Shown: piece after piece, positions 54,026-63,910 of the stretch
How the letters are laid out: each line of letters begins with the position of its first letter
Numbering within the stretch: the stretch's first letter is position 1
Assembly (NCBI GenBank): GCA_002748425.1
Contig: PDSJ01000017.1
Location: forward strand, 1 to 64,000
Length of the DNA stretch: 64,000 nt
Source of the DNA: a candidate division KSB3 bacterium
Lineage (GTDB): Bacteria > Moduliflexota > Moduliflexia > Moduliflexales > Moduliflexaceae
Direction of reading: 5' to 3'
Position numbers and translations under genes: made by a program
Notes under the pieces: model-generated
The model's database searches: none
What the model saw: the letters and a program-made list of their open reading frames with translations, nothing else
Told to the model about the DNA's origin: nothing

Positions 54026-54799
54026 CTAGCTGATTTCAATCCCAAGCGGACAGTGGTCTGACCCCGTAATATCAGCGAGGATGAATGCGTCTTTGAGCCG
54101 ATGCCTGAAATGCTCATTGACAAAAAAATAATCGATTCTCCAGCCCACATTCCGCTCGCGGGCCCGCGTTCTCATACTCCACCAGGTATAGTGTTCGGCA
54201 TCGGTGTGAAACAGACGAAACGTATCGAGCCAGCCATGCGCTAACAGTGAATCGATCCAGGCCCGCTCCTGTGGCAGAAAGCCTGATGTTGTTTCATTGG
54301 CTTTGGGACGGGCGAGGTCGATCGCTTTATGGGCGGTATTTACATCTCCGCAGATGATCACATTCTTCCCGGACTCCTTCAATGTATCTGCGTACTTCAA
54401 AAAGGCGTCGTAAAAATCCATCTTATACTGCAAGCGCTCATCAGAGGCTTGTCCGTTCGGAAAATAAACATTCAACAGGATGAAGTCGTCGTAGACCGCC
54501 GCAAGCGTCCGCCCTTCCCGATCAAAACGCTCGATTCCAAAGCCATCGTAAACCTGTTTTGGTTCTTTTTTGCTGTAGAGAGCCACGCCACTGTAACCTT
54601 TTCGCTCGGCTGAGGAAAAATAGACATGATACCCTTCCACCTCAGTGAGCTCACAATTCAACTGGCCGGGATGCGCTTTGGTCTCCTGAAGGCAGACAAT
54701 ATCCGCCTGGTCTTGCAGCAACCATGCAAAAGCGCCTTTTCGCTGTAAGGCACGAATTCCGTTGACATTCCATGAAATAAGCCGTTGCGTCCGTTTCAT
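54026..54799 (-). CDS. xth: Exodeoxyribonuclease III (AP endonuclease)
   Basis: Enzyme of 257 residues of the ExoIII/APE1 family. [16 protein letters not shown], the metal ligand in [12 protein letters not shown], and the core [24 protein letters not shown] are typical. The catalytic [16 protein letters not shown] and the final [14 protein letters not shown] with the His are intact. It cleaves DNA 5' to abasic sites, complementing the endonuclease III-like enzyme elsewhere in the window. The ATG overlaps the stop of the upstream fusion gene (ATGA). Confidence 0.94.
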   Translation of the reverse strand: MKRTQRLISWNVNGIRALQRKGAFAWLLQDQADIVCLQETKAHPGQLNCELTEVEGYHVYFSSAERKGYSGVALYSKKEPKQVYDGFGIERFDREGRTLAAVYDDFILLNVYFPNGQASDERLQYKMDFYDAFLKYADTLKESGKNVIICGDVNTAHKAIDLARPKANETTSGFLPQERAWIDSLLAHGWLDTFRLFHTDAEHYTWWSMRTRARERNVGWRIDYFFVNEHFRHRLKDAFILADITGSDHCPLGIEIS

Positions 54800-57276
54800 G
54801 GCAGATCTCCTAATTCCGCTTTTATTTGCTGATAAACTTTTGCAGTCAACTCTTCATAACTCATGCCCTTAGAAGGCGGGATCGGCGGCAGGAAACGTAA
54901 TTGAATCTCTTGCCGAAACTTCGGCCAGTGTGAGCCTTTCGGCATCGCATCATAGGCTCCTATCAGGACGACTGGCACGATCGGGACGCTTAATTCAACA
55001 CTTAAAATCGAAAAAGTCTTTTTAAACTCCGCCAGATAGCCGTCACGTGTTCTTGCTCCTTCCGGGAAAATCAGCACATTTTTTCCCTTGCGCAGCACGG
55101 TCGCCATTTTCTGAAGCGATTGTTTCAAATCACGATTCAGATCCATGATAATGACATTGGCTTTGTCGGCGAAAATTTGCAGCCAGCGTTTCCGAAAATG
55201 GCGTTCTTCAGCGTAAAAATAGGTTCGCTTGAGCAGCGCACCTTTGAAAAAACGTGAAATCAGAAACGGGTCGAGAAAACTTTGGTGATTGGGCGTAAAA
55301 ATACACGGTGTATTGGGAATATACTCTGTTCCCGACACAGTCATTTTAAAATACAACCTTCCCACAAGTCCTGTCAACCTGTTGCCGGGAACATGCCACA
55401 CAGACCCCCTCGGCAATTCTACATGAATGTTCTCGTTCAGGATGGTATGCCAATTGACGCCTTCGGTTTCGATTTTCACTTTTCGTTCCCGAATGTGTTC
55501 GGCAAGTTGTTGCACCGTGAAATGATGCATCAACTCGTCGTCTTTCAGTTCAACACCGAACGTCGACTTTAAAAAGGTCAAAAAACTGATTTTATCCAAA
55601 GAGTCAAGGCCGAGATCGATTTCAATATGATCTGATGGAGAGATCGGCTGATCCGTCTGTTTCTGTAAGAACTCTTTAAGAAGCCGATATTCTTGAAAAT
55701 CCGGCTCTTCGATCGGGCCTGAATCAGGCCTGTCCTTTTTGGTTATGTCCGGAAGCTGAAAACGTCTCAATTTGCCCAGACGGGTTTTCGGCAGTTCTTC
55801 CTTGACGATCGTAAACTTCAGAATTTTTTTTGCAGGCGACACGCTGTGATTATACGGGTCGAGCACATCCCAGCGGATATACTCCTCAATATGGTGAATT
55901 CCATGCTCTTGCATCACAGAGAAGTTTGGATAGACAACCGCGTGCAGCAGGCCGTCGAGCATACACACCCCGATCTCCTTCACAACAGGATAATCATCGA
56001 GAATTTTTCTCTCAATCTCCATCGGGTTGATGTTTTTCCCGTTTGGCAGCACGATAATTTCTTTTTTTCGTCCGGTGACAAAGAGAAAGTTCTCCGCATC
56101 CACATAGCCGAGATCGCCCGTGTGCAGCCAGCCGTCCCTGATGACCTCAGCGCTTTCCTCTGGACGGTTATAGTAGCCTTGCATCACATTGCGGCCTTTG
56201 ATCGTAATTTCCCCGTCGATAATCCTCACCTCATTATTAGCCAGGACCTGGCCGCTGGCCCCGCTTTTCCAGGCTCCGGGATGTGTGAAGGAAATCAGTG
56301 GGGCCGCTTCGGTCATACCATAGCCGGTCAGGAGGTCGAAGCCCAGAGTTTTATAATCGCGGGCGACATCAGGGTCAATGGCCGCACCACCACAAGGCAT
56401 GTGCTGAATTTTTCCGCCGAAGCGCTGGTGAACTTTTTTAAAAACCATACGCGAGAAGGCCGGTGAATCTAAGGATTCCGCCACTTTAAAAAGACTGCGG
56501 GTCAGCCAGTGAGCCTCGATTTTCTCTTTGATATTTTTTCGGATAAGATGAAACAGGCGGGGAACACCTAAGAAGAGCGTGACTTCATGGTTCTGGAGTG
56601 TCGCCATAATATCTTCAGAAGCCATCGAAGGAGAAAAGACACAAGTCGCCCCAACATACAGTGGTACAATTAACGTGCCCATGAGAGGGTAGACATGATG
56701 CAGGGGCAAGAGAATAAGCACTCGCTGCTCTGGGGTATAAATCTTGACGTCCTCGGAGATCGATTCCGCATTTGCGGCGATATTATCGAAGGAGATCATG
56801 ACGCCTTTGGGGCTGCCGGTTGTCCCAGAGGTGTAAATAATCATCGCGGTGTCATCTTTTTCGCGTTCGAGAAAGGTGGAAGCAATTTCTGGGTCGATCG
56901 CTTCAAGCTGTGTCCCAAGATCTTCGAAAATGAGGAGGGTTAAGTCGTATGACAGTTGAGTGAGCATGTCCCGAAGTTCCGCCGCGTTCTCTCTCGACGC
57001 AAACAAGATCTGCGGCCGGCAATCTTCAAGAATATATCGTACCTCATCAGGAGGCGCCATAAAATCAATCGGGACAACCGTACTGCCGTTTTTCCAGCCT
57101 GCATAGAGGGCATAGACCCACTCAATTCTATTTTCGGAAAAAATCGCGATTTTCGAGCAGGAGTCTTCTGAAAACACGCCGGCATAACGATGGACCTGCT
57201 CTAAAAGTTCAGCATAGGAGCACTGAAAATCTTTTCCAACACAAGCGACTTTATCATGTACTTGTAATAACTTCAT
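54796..57276 (-). CDS. Fused AMP-forming acyl ligase, acyl carrier and PlsC-type acyltransferase
   Basis: Protein of about 826 residues with three domains in order. Residues 1-510: AMP-binding acyl-CoA/acyl-ACP synthetase ([47 protein letters not shown]; final lysine in KTRLGKLRR). Residues about 535-610: acyl carrier with the phosphopantetheine serine in [12 protein letters not shown]. Residues about 640-826: PlsC-type 1-acyl-glycerophosphate acyltransferase with NHQSFLD and [12 protein letters not shown]. Together these could activate a free fatty acid, load it on the built-in carrier, and transfer it to a lysophospholipid, like Aas with its own ACP. AGAGGG precedes the ATG at 57276; the frame is open to 57309. 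The stop overlaps the xth start. Confidence 0.9.
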   Translation of the reverse strand: MKLLQVHDKVACVGKDFQCSYAELLEQVHRYAGVFSEDSCSKIAIFSENRIEWVYALYAGWKNGSTVVPIDFMAPPDEVRYILEDCRPQILFASRENAAELRDMLTQLSYDLTLLIFEDLGTQLEAIDPEIASTFLEREKDDTAMIIYTSGTTGSPKGVMISFDNIAANAESISEDVKIYTPEQRVLILLPLHHVYPLMGTLIVPLYVGATCVFSPSMASEDIMATLQNHEVTLFLGVPRLFHLIRKNIKEKIEAHWLTRSLFKVAESLDSPAFSRMVFKKVHQRFGGKIQHMPCGGAAIDPDVARDYKTLGFDLLTGYGMTEAAPLISFTHPGAWKSGASGQVLANNEVRIIDGEITIKGRNVMQGYYNRPEESAEVIRDGWLHTGDLGYVDAENFLFVTGRKKEIIVLPNGKNINPMEIERKILDDYPVVKEIGVCMLDGLLHAVVYPNFSVMQEHGIHHIEEYIRWDVLDPYNHSVSPAKKILKFTIVKEELPKTRLGKLRRFQLPDITKKDRPDSGPIEEPDFQEYRLLKEFLQKQTDQPISPSDHIEIDLGLDSLDKISFLTFLKSTFGVELKDDELMHHFTVQQLAEHIRERKVKIETEGVNWHTILNENIHVELPRGSVWHVPGNRLTGLVGRLYFKMTVSGTEYIPNTPCIFTPNHQSFLDPFLISRFFKGALLKRTYFYAEERHFRKRWLQIFADKANVIIMDLNRDLKQSLQKMATVLRKGKNVLIFPEGARTRDGYLAEFKKTFSILSVELSVPIVPVVLIGAYDAMPKGSHWPKFRQEIQLRFLPPIPPSKGMSYEELTAKVYQQIKAELGDLP

Positions 57277-57435
57277 TATAATCCCTCTCGCGAAATGCAT
57301 CGTTGACATCTATCTTTCATAATCACGATCACGCCATCACTGAATCTTGTCAAGCTTCAGTTTCCCGAATGTTGCGGATCGCACATGCCAAGCGTTCCGT
57401 GTCACACTGAAACATACTGGTCCGGAAGGGAAAAA

Positions 57436-59832
57436 TTACCAGAATTCTATTTTATCTATGACAATTTTGGCCTGCTGTGTGTTCTGCGTCTTCTCATGCG
57501 TAATTGTCAAGGTCGATTGCAAGGTCTTCGGAGAAATGCTTACAGCATAGCTTTTCCAGCCGGTGGAATCGACGGGAACTTTTTCGAGCGTGCTGCCGTT
57601 TAAAGCGATCCGCAACACAGGAAAGCCATCAGAAAAGTTCTCCTCTTCCCCGTACTGCAGTCTGGCGAAAATTTGCATCTCCCGGGAACTGATTTTTTGC
57701 CGCATAAACGGAATGCTCCAGGCAAATTTAGGATGGAGAGCAAGAGAATCGCCGGGTGCTAAGGCCCATGCGCTGTATTTCCATTCACGCAGATAAACCT
57801 GGTTGTCCCACGGATCGAGACTCCTGGGGACGCGTTCGCCGCCTTCATGGCTCACGCCTACCTTGTCCTCAGCTTCAATCACTCGTGTCGCCAAACGTTT
57901 TCCGAGTCCCAGGATACCCGAACAAAGTCCTATAAAAAGCAGGAGGCTCATTATGGCAATCAACTCTGCGGACAACTGTTTGCGAAAAGAGCTGCGAGGT
58001 TTGCGGGCCTCGAAGCGGCAGGCATAGACTGCACAAGCCACGCATGCCAGCCCCAGCAGTGTTACGGGCCAGGTTGTTGAACAAGGGCGCGAAAACGACG
58101 GAAAAAGCCTGGTCAGATTCATTGTCAAACGAAAACTCTGCGCTTCAAGAAAGTTATTGGTCCCGTCCGCCCAGTTATAGCGCCACCATGGGTTCAGGGT
58201 CAGACTCCAGGCTGTCAGAACGGTCCATATCCCGGACACTCCCAGGAGAAGCGCTTTGACATAGCCCCCTCGAATATCGAAAAATTTTGTCATAAAAATC
58301 CCGAGGAATGGCAAGACTGGCAAGAGGTATCGGCAGGGCGGCGTCGGAGCTGCGTGCCAGAGCGACCAGGCAGCCACAACAGATGCATTGAGAATAAAGA
58401 TGACGGCACAGGGAGCCGTCCTGCGCCACTCATGACGTGTAAGAAGTCCCATTCCAAGCAGCGCAAGCCCATAGAGCGGGGTATAAAAGAGAAGGCCGTA
58501 TTCCTGATCGAACAAAATCCCGAACAGTCCATGGATCGGGTTATGGCCCTTCAGCATCCAAAGCATATAGTTCCGATCGCCAATTCGATCAAAGATCATC
58601 CCAGCAAGAAACAATGTATCCGCCGCTAAGACCAGTCCCACTGCCAGAAAGATCGTTATTGCCAGACCGAATACCGCCTGCATCCTCCGGGTGCTTTGTA
58701 TATGTCTCCGGACGAACGCCCATCCCCAGAACAGCAGTAATGTGCCGGCCAGGGGTACGTAACGAGTTTTGAGCAGTACTATCAGCGCAGATGTGAGGAC
58801 GATGAGCACGCTTTGCCTCCAGAACGCGGCAGATCGCGTGTCAGATTTTTCCAGAAGACGTATGCGCCGTACACACCATACTGCTGGTAACGCAGCCAGT
58901 ACTTCAGGATAGATCTGTCCCATGTACACAATAAACGGGAGGCTGAAGGCCATGCAGCACCATGTGGCAAACGATGCCGTCAGGGCCTGAAAACTCTCGT
59001 AGGACAGCAAAAACACCTGCAGCATCAGGAGCGCCGTTATCAGATTCATCTGCAGTGTGGCGCCAAAACGGCCGCCAAGCCCGTAGGCGGGAATGAGCGT
59101 TGCGGGAAACCCTCCTTTATGACGGTAGGAATACACCTCGGTGTCACTCACGCGATCTCCCCAGGTTGGCTTCAACTCATCCTGAAAAAAATGCCGATAA
59201 TCCCGATGCTCGTAATTGTTATGTAAGTTGCTGTCGTGATCGTGCAGGAGACTGTGGCTGATAAGTAAATAATGCGGTTCGTCGCCGGTCAGACCGATTC
59301 GTTGCTGAGAATACGCAGAAATCAGACAATAGGGCACAAAGGCTGCGAGGAAGAGAACGGCTTGTAACACACGCGGTACTCGGCCTTGTTCTCCGGCCAG
59401 TGCGCGACTACGCTGCACAGAGAACAACAGACAGACAAGGAAGAGGGCGCTTTTCAGGACGACAATTGCCAAATAAACTACTGACAAACAAAACAAGACA
59501 TGCTTCCATAAGGAACCGACAAAAATCACTGTAAGAACAGCAAAAGTAAAAAGATACGTATACTCATCGTATAGCTTGAAACGTTCAAGGACCCGAAGAA
59601 ATCCCTGACGTTTCCTGTCCGTCGCAGCCCATGCCTGCAACAGAACATACGCGCTGCTGAACGCAGCATACATGATCGGGATCCAGACGGCATAAAAGCT
59701 TCTCCATCCTGTATATGCGTGCAGCCCGCTGTAATCCCACAGGGAAAATATGGCGAAGCCTAAGCCTATAAGCACGATATAGCGGAACAGTAAAGGCATT
59801 GTCCGACTGACTGTTCCTCTCTCCTTAGTCAT
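57436..59832 (-). CDS. GT-C-type integral membrane glycosyltransferase
   Basis: Protein of 798 residues with about 12 membrane helices. The first periplasmic loop has RIGLTGDEPHYLLIS, the D-E pair expected for the catalytic site of ArnT/PMT-like GT-C enzymes, followed by a His-rich loop (NNYEHRDYRHFFQDE). After residue 640 a soluble beta domain of about 150 residues follows, probably periplasmic. GT-C enzymes take sugars from polyprenyl-phosphate, which matches the GT2 gene directly upstream. AAGGAC precedes the ATG, and the start overlaps the GT2 stop by eight bases. Acceptor unknown. Confidence 0.82.
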   Translation of the reverse strand: MTKERGTVSRTMPLLFRYIVLIGLGFAIFSLWDYSGLHAYTGWRSFYAVWIPIMYAAFSSAYVLLQAWAATDRKRQGFLRVLERFKLYDEYTYLFTFAVLTVIFVGSLWKHVLFCLSVVYLAIVVLKSALFLVCLLFSVQRSRALAGEQGRVPRVLQAVLFLAAFVPYCLISAYSQQRIGLTGDEPHYLLISHSLLHDHDSNLHNNYEHRDYRHFFQDELKPTWGDRVSDTEVYSYRHKGGFPATLIPAYGLGGRFGATLQMNLITALLMLQVFLLSYESFQALTASFATWCCMAFSLPFIVYMGQIYPEVLAALPAVWCVRRIRLLEKSDTRSAAFWRQSVLIVLTSALIVLLKTRYVPLAGTLLLFWGWAFVRRHIQSTRRMQAVFGLAITIFLAVGLVLAADTLFLAGMIFDRIGDRNYMLWMLKGHNPIHGLFGILFDQEYGLLFYTPLYGLALLGMGLLTRHEWRRTAPCAVIFILNASVVAAWSLWHAAPTPPCRYLLPVLPFLGIFMTKFFDIRGGYVKALLLGVSGIWTVLTAWSLTLNPWWRYNWADGTNNFLEAQSFRLTMNLTRLFPSFSRPCSTTWPVTLLGLACVACAVYACRFEARKPRSSFRKQLSAELIAIMSLLLFIGLCSGILGLGKRLATRVIEAEDKVGVSHEGGERVPRSLDPWDNQVYLREWKYSAWALAPGDSLALHPKFAWSIPFMRQKISSREMQIFARLQYGEEENFSDGFPVLRIALNGSTLEKVPVDSTGWKSYAVSISPKTLQSTLTITHEKTQNTQQAKIVIDKIEFW

Positions 59833-60568
59833 AGTGTCCTTTTAAAGCATAATAACGGATTTTTAGCAGATCCCGAAACATGTGGACAGCATCGTAGAAA
59901 GCATGCACTCGGCTGTGAGGTTCATCAAACCATTGAATTGGGACCTCTTTCACCCGATAGTTCAAGTGTGCTGCAATAAAAAGTATTTCCACATCAAAGC
60001 TGAAATGATCGATCCGCTGACGGACGGCAATATCGTGGGCAACAGCGCCTCGAAAACATTTAAAGCCGCATTGGGTGTCTGAAAACGGCGTCAATTTCAG
60101 TGCGCGGGCCAGACGGTTGAAGACCTTTCCCATCCCTTCACGGTACCATGGTTGATGAACACGAATGTCAGACTCCCGCAAAGCGCGTGAACCGATCGCA
60201 ATATCATAGCTGTCCTGCAAAAAGGGCAGTAACTTTTCCACTTCCTCGATCGGAGTCGACAAATCAGCATCGGAAAACACGACATACTCTCCGCGACTGT
60301 GCAGGATTCCGCGCCGTACACTAAAACCTTTGCCCCGATTAATAGTGTTCTCAAGGATTTCGAGGGTTCCGAAAGTCCCCGGCATTGAACGAAGCTTTTC
60401 TACAGTAGCATCTGAGCTGCCGTCGTCAACAACAATCAGTTCAGAGAGATAATCCTGCTGCCCGAGGTAGCGCGCGATGCGCTTCAAGCTGCCCGGAAGC
60501 CGAGCTTCTTCGTTATACGCAGGAATGACCACTGAAAGGAAAATTGTTGATGTCATGCGTTTACACAC
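59825..60568 (-). CDS. GT2 polyprenyl-phosphate glycosyltransferase (DPG synthase-like)
   Basis: Protein of 247 residues: LSVVIPAYNEEARLPGSLKR at the N-terminus, IVVDDGSSDATVEKL, NRGKGFSVRRG, and the DAD motif in VVFSDADLSTPIEE. The later DTQCGFKCFRG block is typical of dolichyl-phosphate glucosyl/mannosyl transferases. It lacks membrane helices. It should load a sugar from a nucleotide donor onto undecaprenyl phosphate for the coupled GT-C enzyme. Start is GTG at 60568, with AAGAG five bases upstream; ATG at 60556 is the alternative. Confidence 0.88.
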   Translation of the reverse strand: MCKRMTSTIFLSVVIPAYNEEARLPGSLKRIARYLGQQDYLSELIVVDDGSSDATVEKLRSMPGTFGTLEILENTINRGKGFSVRRGILHSRGEYVVFSDADLSTPIEEVEKLLPFLQDSYDIAIGSRALRESDIRVHQPWYREGMGKVFNRLARALKLTPFSDTQCGFKCFRGAVAHDIAVRQRIDHFSFDVEILFIAAHLNYRVKEVPIQWFDEPHSRVHAFYDAVHMFRDLLKIRYYALKGHYD

Positions 60569-60781
60569 TCATACTCTTGTAGAAACCCTGAAATTGAACA
60601 CGAACTCGTGAATTGAGTCCTTATCGTACAAGCTCGTGCTCCTGTCAAAAGATTTCTTGCAGCTCTGGACTTTTGAGCTTGACAGAGTGAATGAACTCTC
60701 GCAGCCTGTGCATATGATGAGAGAGTAGGGAGTAGGTAGATGCTGACTGAACACTAACGAGCTGAGGAGAGAGGACAGATT

Positions 60782-61132
60782 ATGGATAAGAAAATCGCCC
60801 TGTTCGCCTTTAACGGCGATCCCATGTGCTTTGTTCATGTGCTGTTGAATGCTCTGGATATGCACGAGCGAGGCTATGATATAAAACTGGTGATTGAAGG
60901 CAGCGCAACAACTCTTATAGAAACCCTGGCAGCCCCTGCTGCCCCTTTTGGAGAACTTTATGAGAAGGTTAAACGCATGAAACTTATCGATGCCGTGTGT
61001 CGGGCCTGCGCCTCTAAAATGGGGACGCTGAATGAGGCCCAGGCCCAGGGACTGCCGATGAATAAAGAACTTTCCGGACACCCCAGTATGGGGAGTTATC
61101 TCGATCAGGGATACGAGATTATCACATTTTAA
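60782..61132 (+). CDS. DsrE-like small cytosolic protein
   Basis: Protein of 116 residues with GAGGAC before the ATG. The fold starts KKIALFAFNGDPMCFVHVLLNALD, then GYDIKLVIEGSAT, as in DsrE/DsrF-like proteins. The C-terminal half has AVCRACASKMGT, where two cysteines three apart may be redox-active or carry persulfide. Members take part in sulfur relay or are uncharacterised. It stands alone between divergent and convergent genes. Two hairpins follow the stop (arms 61148-61155/61193-61200 and 61205-61211/61215-61221), without T-runs. Confidence 0.78.
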   Translation: MDKKIALFAFNGDPMCFVHVLLNALDMHERGYDIKLVIEGSATTLIETLAAPAAPFGELYEKVKRMKLIDAVCRACASKMGTLNEAQAQGLPMNKELSGHPSMGSYLDQGYEIITF

Positions 61133-61263
61133 ACTGTCGAAACAAAGGTGAAGCTTGAATGTGTCGCGATCCGGTAAGTTGTCACTTGTTCGAGCTTCAC
61201 ACGATCTGCTTGCGAAGCAGACTTCCGCGAGTACATATGCTGCATCCGATCCAGCAAATCACT

Positions 61264-61620
61264 CTATGAGACAGTAGTCTCCCCCTCTTTTTTTCATTTT
61301 TTCAAGATAATGTATGTTCATATAACGGTATATTTATAAACTATTAACGTATGTTGTGTGTTAATTTTTCTCTCATTCGCCAAAGGGGAGCCTGCCAAAA
61401 CGTCCTCTTTTCCCCTCAAAAAAAATGTACTTTTTTATGGAAAAATTTTTGAATTTCAGAGAATTTTTTATTCAGTCATTTTTTAAAGAAACACTTAAAA
61501 AACAATAGGTTATAAAGAAAAATTTTTCAAAAAACGCGAAGTCATTTTTTTCAAAGAGTAAAAAAAATGAGGAAAAGTGAGGAAAAATGTGGACTTTTAT
61601 TAAACTCTTTATTTATAATG
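61264..61620. other. Strongly AT-rich, gene-free stretch
   Basis: About 350 bases with long A and T runs, the palindrome AAAAATTTTT occurring twice (near 61440 and 61525), and GAGGAAAA repeated at 61568 and 61579. No ORF is credible and no DnaA box is seen. It looks like intrinsically curved DNA or a nucleoid-protein site, ending in a TATAAT box at 61614-61619. Confidence 0.6.
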
Positions 61621-61923
61621 ACGTCGAAACCAATCGGAAGTGATAGGCACTTCCAGTGATGCTCTCGCCATATATGGGAGGCTGCTCAAATGCTGGTACC
61701 ATACGTGGTGGTTTCAAAGGACCTTTCTGGTGTCTGGCAAATTGGAGAAATTAAAAAAAGATCCACAAGATCGTACTCCGAAACGTCCAGCCGTCTGGAT
61801 GGTGTTCTCTTGTAGGTTCTTCCGGAATGTTTAAAGTCTAGAGCCCATATCGCGAAAAGACGCACCTGGGACAGCAAGAAAAAGACTTATTCGTAAAGAC
61901 AGTCCGGAAGAACCGTTTTTTTT
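61591..61923 (+). ncRNA. Candidate structured non-coding RNA with intrinsic terminator
   Basis: A possible promoter (TGGACT at 61590-61595, 18 bases, TATAAT at 61614-61619) is followed by about 190 bases without a credible ORF, a 7-bp hairpin (GGAAGTG/CACTTCC near 61636), and then a long nested stem (61815-61914). The stem is followed by eight T (61916-61923). I compared it by memory with 6S, RNase P, SRP and tmRNA hallmarks and common riboswitch cores and found no match. Expression and identity are unproven. Confidence 0.4.
61815..61923 (+). terminator. Long nested hairpin with T8 tail
   Basis: Outer arms GGTTCTTCCGGA (61815-61826) and exact complement (61903-61914), then inner pairs AAGTCT/AGACTT, CCCA/TGGG and GCG/CGC, all in nested order within the 76-base interior. 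Eight T follow at once. On the + strand this is a terminator with an unusually large, structured loop. It lies just beyond the convergent potD stop. Confidence 0.75.
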
Positions 61924-61924
61924 G

Positions 61925-62956
61925 TTAGTGCGCTTTGATCTCTGTCCAGGTCTTATCCCACAAACGGGTCTCTCGGCCCAGCTCTTCAATAAACTCGAGT
62001 TTATCGGCAATTTCGGGTGTCATCGCTTCCATCGCGCTGCGCAGGCGTTTATCCAGAAGCGGCCAGGCGGCTGTATTAGGCGTTAAATATTGAATCTGAT
62101 TGTGAATGCGGGCATCAACCTCCGGATCCAGCAAAAAATTGATAAATGCATGGGCTAATTCTTTATTCTGCGCCTTTTTCGGAATGGCGCAGTTATCAAT
62201 AAATTTTGACGTTCCTTCTTTGGGGATGACATAGTGAATTGTCGGGTCTTCGGCCGCGACGCGATAAATGTCCCCATTCCAATTGTGCACCAGCCAGGCA
62301 TCGCCCGAGACCAGCATTTGCTCGCCTTGTGCGCTTACATAAGCCTTTATAAACGCTTTTTGTGTGATAAGCAAGTCCCTGGCGAGTTCCAATTCGTCAG
62401 GATTTGTCGAATTCAGAGAGAATCCCAGAAATTTTAATGCTGCTCCCAAACTTTCACGAACGTCGTCGAGCATCACAATGTGACCGGCATACTTTGGGTT
62501 GAACATCACGTCCCAACTGTCCACCGGCTCTTCGATCATATCGCTACGATAGCCGATTCCAGCAGTCCCCCAGGTAAAGGGAAGCGAATACTGGTTCTCC
62601 GGATCAAAGGCCTGATTGAGGAAGGCCGGGTCCAACAGGGCCATGTTCGGGATGAGACGTTTATCAAGCGGCTCCAGCAGTCCCAGCTGAATCATAATCT
62701 CGACCATATAATCTGAAGGGAAAATGACGTCAAAACCGCTCGCCCCAGCTTGAAGCTTCGCAAGGAGCGATTCATTGCTGTCATAGACATCATAATTCAC
62801 CTTGACTCCAAACGCGTCCTCAAATTCCGGAATCGTCTTGTCATCGATATAATCATCCCAGTTGTAGACGTTCAACACAGGCCGATCGTCGGCAAAGGAA
62901 ACAATTGAGAAAAGCGTAATGCCCCAGACAGCCAACAGCAAAATAGAGTGTTTCAT
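61925..62956 (-). CDS. potD: Spermidine/putrescine-binding periplasmic protein
   Basis: Protein of 343 residues. A signal peptide (about 1-22, ending FSIVSFA) is followed by LNVYNWDDYIDDKTIPEFED, the usual PotD opening, then NESLLAKLQAGASGFDVIFPSDY and LPFTWGTAGIGY. These are the substrate-pocket segments of the family. It captures polyamines and delivers them to the PotABC ABC transporter. GAGG precedes the ATG. It lies 164 bases after potC; that gap has a 6-bp hairpin (CGGAGC/GCTCCG near 63080-63100). Binding of related amines cannot be excluded. Confidence 0.92.
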   Translation of the reverse strand: MKHSILLLAVWGITLFSIVSFADDRPVLNVYNWDDYIDDKTIPEFEDAFGVKVNYDVYDSNESLLAKLQAGASGFDVIFPSDYMVEIMIQLGLLEPLDKRLIPNMALLDPAFLNQAFDPENQYSLPFTWGTAGIGYRSDMIEEPVDSWDVMFNPKYAGHIVMLDDVRESLGAALKFLGFSLNSTNPDELELARDLLITQKAFIKAYVSAQGEQMLVSGDAWLVHNWNGDIYRVAAEDPTIHYVIPKEGTSKFIDNCAIPKKAQNKELAHAFINFLLDPEVDARIHNQIQYLTPNTAAWPLLDKRLRSAMEAMTPEIADKLEFIEELGRETRLWDKTWTEIKAH

Positions 62957-63120
62957 GTATTATCCTCACCTGTTCGCTCATCGAAAGCCCCGTCAGGAGA
63001 CGCTCCATGCGCGAAGGTGTTTCTTTAACGACGTGAAGAGTGATACAGCGTAAACATTTTGTGAGTGATACGGAGCCTCGCAGCGCTCCGCATTTCCTGA
63101 GCGTTCAGTCTCTCATATCC

Positions 63121-63909
63121 TTAGGCCTCCTTTTCAAGCCTGCTGATCAGAATAACCGTTACAGCGGTCACCAGCAGGAACAAGGTTGAAATCGCATTTA
63201 CCACAGGGCTGACACCGAACTTGACCATCGAATAGATTTTCACCGGCAACGTCGTTGAGTTCGGGCCCTGCGTGAAAAAGGTGATCACAAAATCATCGAT
63301 CGACAGAGTGAAGCAGAGCAGTGCAGAGCTGATAATTCCAGGCGCAATCACCGGAAGGGTCACATAAAAAAACGTCTTGTAGCGCCCGGCCCCGAGATCC
63401 ATTGATGCTTCTTCCAGGGAGAGATCGAGCCCGTGCAGACGAGTTTGTACAACAATAATGACATAGGACAGGCAGAATGCGATATGCGCCACTGTAATCG
63501 TCCCGAAGCCAAGCGTGATTTTCAACAAGGCAAAAAATGAGAGCAGCGACACACCGACCACAATTTCCGGGATGATCACAGGAATATAGATAATACCAGT
63601 CCACAGCATTTTTCCGCGAAAGTGGTATTTATGCATTGCCAGAGCCGCCATCGTCCCGATTCCCGTCGACACAAGCGTTGTCGCAAAGGCCACGATCAGA
63701 CTGTTCTTCAAGGCAATTCCCAATGAGGCGTCTTGGAAAAGCCGGGCATACCATTCCAGGCTGAAGCCGCGCCAGACAACGCCGCCTCTGGAGGCATTAA
63801 ACGAGAACACGATCAGGGTCAAAATCGGAAGATAGAAAAACGAGTACATCACGACCGCCCAGGTCAGCAGGCCTTTACGCTGACCGTTTTTCACACTGAA
63901 GTCTGCCAT
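63121..63909 (-). CDS. potC: Spermidine/putrescine ABC transporter permease PotC
   Basis: Permease of 262 residues with six membrane helices. The EAA loop, which contacts the ATPase, reads LEEASMDLGAGRYKTFFYVTLPVIAPGI, typical of PotC. The opening LTLIVFSFNASRGGVVWRGFSLEWYARLF is also standard. The ATG follows the potB stop by one base, so the two are co-translated. It forms the membrane channel with PotB. Confidence 0.93.
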   Translation of the reverse strand: MADFSVKNGQRKGLLTWAVVMYSFFYLPILTLIVFSFNASRGGVVWRGFSLEWYARLFQDASLGIALKNSLIVAFATTLVSTGIGTMAALAMHKYHFRGKMLWTGIIYIPVIIPEIVVGVSLLSFFALLKITLGFGTITVAHIAFCLSYVIIVVQTRLHGLDLSLEEASMDLGAGRYKTFFYVTLPVIAPGIISSALLCFTLSIDDFVITFFTQGPNSTTLPVKIYSMVKFGVSPVVNAISTLFLLVTAVTVILISRLEKEA

Positions 63910-63910
63910 A

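Noticed and set aside
60569..61081. 170-codon frame on the - strand
   Set aside because: Antisense to the DsrE-like gene, which has a proper ribosome site and family motifs.
61264..61620. Replication origin in the AT-rich block
   Set aside because: No DnaA boxes and no dnaA, dnaN or gidA genes nearby.
61640..61834. 64-codon frame inside the RNA candidate
   Set aside because: GTG start without ribosome site, and it runs into the terminator stem; the translation has no recognisable feature.
61591..61923. Identification of the RNA candidate as 6S, RNase P, SRP RNA, tmRNA or a known riboswitch
   Set aside because: None of the conserved blocks I remember for these RNAs can be found.
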